Assembly: GCA_014338405.1 (NCBI GenBank)
Contig: JTDE01000230.1
Span: forward strand, 234,346 to 298,345
Direction: 5' to 3'
Source of the DNA: Paragonimus skrjabini miyazakii
Lineage: Eukaryota > Platyhelminthes > Trematoda > Plagiorchiida > Troglotrematidae
Length of the DNA stretch: 64,000 nucleotides
The notes below the pieces were generated by a model, which made no database searches, was not told the origin of the DNA, and saw only the letters and a program-made list of their open reading frames with translations. The translations under genes and the position numbers were made by a program. Each line of letters starts with the position of its first letter. The first letter of the stretch is position 1. This document shows, piece after piece, positions 59,143-64,000 of the stretch.

Positions 59143-59532
59143 TCACAGTGAACAAACACCATGTCTATGGCGTATAGATATTTTCCGCTGGAGGTCGCTC
59201 GCAATCAGCAACATTTACGTGACGCACAGGGACTTCCACGAGTGATTCCGAACGAATATATCAATTCCAAACTAACTCCCAAATGCGTAAGGACGAACAC
59301 CGAGACGAACGTTACCTCCCACCAAAACAACAAAGAAATTCGCCACGAGGGTTACCATCCGCAATCAACCATGGAAAGTAACGCCATGAAGCGACGAAAA
59401 AATAGGCAAAAGGTCAGCCATTGTAGTAGATGCTTTGTGCAAACTACTTTCGCTCTCTGAACAAATTGAGGATTTCTCGCATATTCTCTATTTCACACAG
59501 ACGATAGATCGAGTCAAGATAATAATTCCTTG
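59143..59532. other. Spacer with an unrecognised 99-codon frame
   Basis: Between two convergent family B copies. An ATG-started frame (59161-59460, +) encodes a basic, Asn/Gln-rich peptide of 99 residues with no motif, signal or membrane segment. It may be chance. Confidence 0.3.
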
Positions 59533-60010
59533 ATATCATCACCATCGTCATAGCAACCACGAGCTTGACTAGAAGGTCCTGTGGCTCGGGCCGCCGTTCA
59601 CCTCAACAGTGACGTGGAATATCCTAGAAGAGAACGCTACTAAGAAGTTTGAAAATTAATGAAAGACTAAGAAAAGACTAAGAAATGGTGTGTATGCAGG
59701 TACGCCATGGACTGCGACACACCGCCATCTCGGATAGCGTCTCTAACCAGCGGTTTGAGTGATCACGAAAACCCCATCCAGGCAGGCGACGCCTACCCGT
59801 TTTGCTCAGTGGAGCAGTCAGGGTCTCCATATTTCGTGGCCACGTTGTTGGTTGACCACCATGTGGTTTCACCCAACTGTTGGTGGTCTCAGTGTATAAT
59901 GCCCGGTACGATAAACGATCAGATGACATACGGAGTACGTGACCCAACCATCGCAAGCTGTGCACCGGGAGTAGTTGACCAACTGATCGCGTATCCCGAG
60001 CGTTCCCAGA
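59533..60010 (-). mobile_element. RTE-like family B 3' fragment B5
   Basis: Minus strand from 60010: ARDTRSVGQLLPVHSLRWLG, SSDRLSYRALYTE, TAPLSKTGRRRLPGWG, then the 3' UTR and a CAT-repeat tail at 59533-59555. The coding frame is open for 111 codons. Closely related to B3. Confidence 0.85.
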
Positions 60011-60229
60011 CAATGTCGAACTGTTTTGTGAACAGATCTACTCGGCGTTCTTATTTTGACTGGCCGGCGAGATCAAACCCCAACTCAAATTTAATGTGTA
60101 GGCAGATATCAGTGGGAAGTTGATATGAAAACCTATCCCTCCGTTTTCGACCATCGGTAACCTTGTAGCATTGTGGATGTGTGACAGAGGAACCGAATAA
60201 ACAAAAACACCGATGATTAGTAGGGGATT

Positions 60230-60320
60230 TTGGTTTTCATATCGATTGAAAATCACTCACAACTGATCGCAGCTGTCGCATTCCCAAAGACTTTCCAGTT
60301 GGCATGGTTTCGGTAAATCT
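60230..60320 (-). repeat. S1 SINE-like repeat, 3' part (copy 7)
   Basis: Minus strand: CAACTGGAAAGTCTTTGGG, AATGCGACAGCTGCGATCAG, TATGAAAACCAAAATCCCCT. Nearly the same as 335-425 of copy 1; the tRNA-like head is absent here. Confidence 0.65.
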
Positions 60321-62439
60321 AACTGTCGACAAGCGTCCTGATCTTGATACACAGGTATTCGATGGCCAGGATATGTTTTGCGATCATACCAACCCGTCGT
60401 TTGCTGTGCTGTGTGCACTTTGTACGACCTGGGGAAAACTGGAAGCGGCAACTAGGTAGACATAGTATGATGTGAATCCTAGGGGCGAATGACCTAGTGT
60501 CAAGGCTAGAGCCTGAAAGACTACGTCAATCCGTGGCTCGCACGCTGTGAGAGCGAGTGCAGAATGGAAGCCAATGGCACTTCTGCTACCAGAACATGCA
60601 CACCCTATAACTTAAAATCGGACAACTGTGTTGGCTTTTCGTGACTTCTAACTGTCGTCGTGTCTAGAGCTATTTAACAGCCAGTCCTAGTATATAGAAT
60701 TAAACTGGCAAGAATACCTGTCGCCCGACTCTCGCCCCTTTATTCGATTATGCCGGTTCAATTCTACACTAAGATACGCTGTCAAACGCACATACGGGGA
60801 TAGTATGCCTGACGGACGTAGTGCCAACACCTATTCGACTGTAGTTTACGAGCACGGCCAAAATTGTCGGCACATTTAACTCGATCGAGGATTGTTTACT
60901 GTGGCTAAGCCGGGGATATAACAATTAAAAATAGACAGCGTAGGCGAAATCGCAGAAGAGGCAGCAATATTCAAACCTACACTGCCCTCGCCATTACAAT
61001 AGTTTACATGTGAACATACACAACAACTGCAGCACGTGGTGTGAATGCACAAACATACACACACACACACACACACAATGTCATGTGGGCCTAGCCACCG
61101 CTACCACGATTGTAAGGGCAATTATTGATTGGTCTTCAGGCTGGCGCGTGCATGGAACACATGACCGCGCGTGGTCGCGCGCACACACAGTCGAAGACTG
61201 AAACCAGAATTATTCCATGTCAAAGAGACGCCTCGAGTTGCGCGGGTGCGCGTGCCAAGGTTATCGCACTATGGCTATGATGGCTGCTGGTCAAAGGAGC
61301 ATGAAGGAGCGCAAATTTTCACTATTGATAGTCACCACTTCTGGTGCTACTGAGCCTCGTTCTGGTTGCCGTCTGCCGTTATTGTGTTACAGATGCGTAC
61401 GGTTATATGGCCATATCGTAGTGAACGGACACACGACGCAGCCGTCATTGCGTAACACTCATACACAAACACACGTGCATGCGCGCGTACACACACACAC
61501 TGCAACGCGAACACGTGGATGCAAGAGCATGCATTCACGGAGTGAAGAAAGAGCCTAAACGTGTGGAAAATCGGTTGCGGGCGGTTACACCCTCGCACGT
61601 TTTCCGATTTGGCAACAGTCGAGACGGACCGAAAAGTACCATAGCCGTGCAAGCGCATATTATGTACAAGTACATGCATACGCACGAAGTGTAACATACG
61701 TGGTAGCTAATTCACAACACTGGACAATATTTCAGAATTATCAAACGTCTAACAGAAAGAGGAAGGACAAGTTTGCACGGATCACGTCGTACTTATGACT
61801 GGACAGTGGACCAAATTTATCTCGTAAAAGGTGCACAATTGAAACATGTGTAGCGAAACCTAACAGATAGACTGGAATAGGAAAAAAGACTAATAGAGAA
61901 GCTGGCTTACAATGGTACAATGATACCTAAGGGACACCACAAATTTGAACAGAACAGACTAAAATCCCAAAGGTTTTGGACAGAATTGCAGTATACTGCT
62001 GTCATGTGAACTGATGTCTGGAAAGAAAACGGCAGGTTTCTGCCCAGTAATAGGTCACATTAATAGATCACAGTTTCGTTCATCACCAAAATCGAGCGCA
62101 GGGTCACAAACACCGAGGGTCGATTGCTTAGTACGATTATGAAAATGAGTCCGAACCAGTGAATCAGCCTGCACTTCTCGAATTCCCCTAACGTAAGAGA
62201 ATGTCGAACAACTATGCAAGCCTATGGCCGACGCTCTCCTCTTGCTCACCGGTTAAAGTCTGTGTCCACAGAGAATTGTCCGATAAATAAAATACCAAAA
62301 GCGACCCGCGGCAAAGCTGACTTCGCTAAACAATCTTGTCAAATGTTGTTGCAGTACTTCCGTCAGTCTGTCTATAACACTCAACAAATGTCTCGGAAAC
62401 CCTGACAGACCTCGTCCACACCGACGACAAGGCACTATC
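60321..62439. other. Spacer rich in alternating purine-pyrimidine repeats
   Basis: No gene recognised. Contains (CA)n tracts at 61051-61077 and 61488-61500, with CGCGCG/CACGTGCATGCG-type sequence between them. Open frames here are low-complexity Cys/Val/Thr/His translations of the repeat and should not be treated as genes. Confidence 0.5.
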
Positions 62440-62900
62440 GTCCGACTATTCTCAAACAGCTCCAGTGTCAGTAGACAATATATTAAACACTATCACGTAT
62501 TCCAAGGCCTCAAAATATCTCAACGAAGTTATGGAAGCTGCTACGTGCGTAGAAGTTGACAACAGTAACGACAGAGACATGAGGAATGAAATGGACGCTC
62601 TTATCTTTGAGAAAGTCATCGCCAATCTAGGTCATCACTGTAGACAGAGAAGGATCTCTCTGAAACCTAAGGATCATGTGAGAACGGTTCTACTATGTGA
62701 TTGTGAAACGCGGTAGAAAAGATGGAAGGGCGTGAGTCGTGTTCATATACCCAACCACTGGTGTCAACGAGTAAGCAATGAAATGATTGGGTTGGCAAGC
62801 GGATATTTGGTAGGCCCGTTCAACTGCTAAATATTCAAGTATGAATATAAGGTCATGGAATCACGTCGTAAAGATACCAAATAATTAAGTACCACGTGCA
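62440..62900 (+). pseudogene. RTE-like family A-like RT C-terminal relic A8
   Basis: The frame 62465-62716 gives EVDNSNDRDMRNEMDA, then ANLGHHCRQRRISLKPKDHV, VLLCDCETR, and RVSNE after a stop. It lines up with EIEARISKAKAVFTNLRHLW, RQKGISLKLKDRVY and LLYGSET of copy A2. Highly diverged and broken. Confidence 0.65.
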
Positions 62901-63104
62901 ACACTGGTTGTAGGACGTTTTCGGAAGTCAAAATTCCCTTCGATTGACTCTGTTGAACTCTGCCCTTTGACTCCGTCTAACTAGGCGCCTGTTCTTGTTA
63001 TTCTCACAACCCGCGTCTAATTTTACGAATTGCTCCATCCTGCCTCTCAATTATCGAACCTCACTTACCTGCCCACACACATATTGTTGTCTGCCCGTCA
63101 AGCA

Positions 63105-63425
63105 ACAACGTGGTCACAAAATATGAAGACCTTGACTGCTCCATTGAGCAAAGTGGGTAGGTTTCGCCTGCCTGCATGGGGTCCTCGTGATCACTCAAAC
63201 CGCTGGTTAGAGACGTTATCCGAGATGGCGATGTGTCGCAGTCAATGGCGGACCTGTGTCCATACCATTTGTAATTCTTCCTGTTAGCCTTCTCTCATTA
63301 ATTCTCAGCCTCCTCAGTAACGTTTTCTTCTAGGATGTTCTACGTCACTGTTGAGGTGAACGGCTGCCCGAGCCACAGTACCTTTTGGTCAGGCTCATGG
63401 CTGTTATGATGATGATGATGATGTC
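63105..63425 (+). mobile_element. RTE-like family B 3' fragment B6
   Basis: Encodes QATTWSQNMKTLTAPLSKVG, then RDHSNRWLETLSEMAMCRSQ and the stop, followed by the family B 3' UTR and an (ATG)n tail ending near 63423. 5'-truncated; coding end intact. Confidence 0.88.
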
Positions 63426-64000
63426 TGACCGTCTCACTCTCCCCACCCGCATGAATACGGCTTTCCAATGGGCCGCTGTGAAACTGTTGCCGACTAATCG
63501 GTTTATCCGAAGGCCGGCTATTTGGAGACGCATTAAGACCGAACCGATCACACTTCGTCGGTTCGTCATTGCCTGTCGGTCGCCTGTGCTTGTACTTGTC
63601 GTGTCTTTTGGACCTTTGACGGCCTACTGCAGTCAACCATTGTATCTTCTCCCACGAACGCAAACGAATTGAGGTTTGTTCTTTGTAATTGATTATATTG
63701 TTTATGTCAATAGTACCACGGTTTCCAGCGGCTTGATTTGGTTCTGGTATTCGGCGTCGTTGGTTATACGTGCGTCACTTAACGTTCGTCGGAAGAACGT
63801 ACACCGGTTACAGGTACTCTAACCAGTCGAGTAAATCGTAAGGTGTACGACTAGAAGAAAAAAACAAGTAACGAACCAGGAGAGTGAAAACCACAAGGAG
63901 ACTGCTTTCAGAACTCGTTTTGCAATCACTTGAAACTTGATGGCAAATTTGCAAGGCGACAGAGAGGCACTTCGCCGAAGCATAAAGATTATATATATAT
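63426..64000. other. Unassigned sequence ending in an AT tract
   Basis: A frame at 63385-63672 (+) starts inside the ATG-repeat tail and has no recognised motif. The window ends in a TA dinucleotide run from about 63989. Confidence 0.35.

Noticed and set aside
61010..61697. Several overlapping frames rich in Cys/Val or Thr/His
   Set aside because: Low-complexity translations of CA/CG repeats on both strands.
63385..63672. Frame starting with a run of Met and similar His- or Ile-rich starts near CAT/ATG repeats
   Set aside because: These are translations of retrotransposon tail microsatellites.
1..64000. CRISPR arrays, rRNA genes, bacterial operons
   Set aside because: No regularly spaced direct repeats, rRNA-like blocks or operon spacing were seen; the content is eukaryotic.

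Overview
The window looks like nuclear DNA of a parasitic flatworm, most likely a digenean trematode. The evidence is long introns, multi-exon coding with ordinary GT/AG splice sites, many decayed non-LTR retrotransposons (an RTE-like type with short trinucleotide tails), and Penelope-like elements with GIY-YIG endonucleases. No bacterial operon, rRNA or CRISPR structure is visible. The species assignment is inference; the composition and repeat types would suit a Fasciola- or Paragonimus-like genome.

One host gene dominates. On the minus strand, from about 39.5 kb down to the stop at 6.63 kb, nine exons can be chained: 39501-39133, 36330-35710, 28924-28631, 25305-24634, 23182-22642, 20655-20001, an exon running out of the 19372-19471 assembly gap to about 18399, 17842-17291, and 7608-6631. 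Intron phases match at every junction that can be read. The first two exons together make an IRS/DOK-type phosphotyrosine-binding (PTB) domain. The rest is a long, Ser/Thr-rich, apparently disordered tail with many tyrosine motifs (YxN and YxxV types). The product is best described as a large docking or adaptor protein of the IRS/DOK kind. The 5' part of the gene, where related proteins carry a PH domain, was not found.

Almost everything else is mobile-element sequence, much of it in the introns of this gene. RTE-like family A occurs at 9.7-12.2 kb (-), 12.2-15.5 kb (+), 25.5-26.6 kb, 27.6-27.8 kb, 29.1 kb, 48.9-49.8 kb, 51.9-53.65 kb and 62.4-62.9 kb. RTE-like family B occurs at 11.3-11.6 kb, 30.1-31.5 kb, 42.7-44.3 kb, 58.9-59.1 kb, 59.5-60.0 kb and 63.1-63.4 kb, with an old relative at 50.7-54.1 kb. 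Penelope-like pieces lie at 0.5-0.7 kb, 1.4-2.0 kb and 40.4-41.9 kb. CR1-like reverse transcriptase relics lie at 29.6-30.1 kb and 34.9-35.3 kb. A tRNA-derived SINE-like repeat (S1) has at least seven copies. Two further repeat pairs (D and E) are unclassified or gypsy-associated.

The most unusual structure is the young Penelope-like insertion at 40386-41926. It has a perfect 183-bp inverted repeat, an inverted 5' segment and a candidate 12-bp target-site duplication. Two nested insertions can be read to the base (B into A near 11.3-11.6 kb; A into the B-like relic at 51866-53652). Two family A copies share the same disabling lesions, which suggests that an already broken source was copied.
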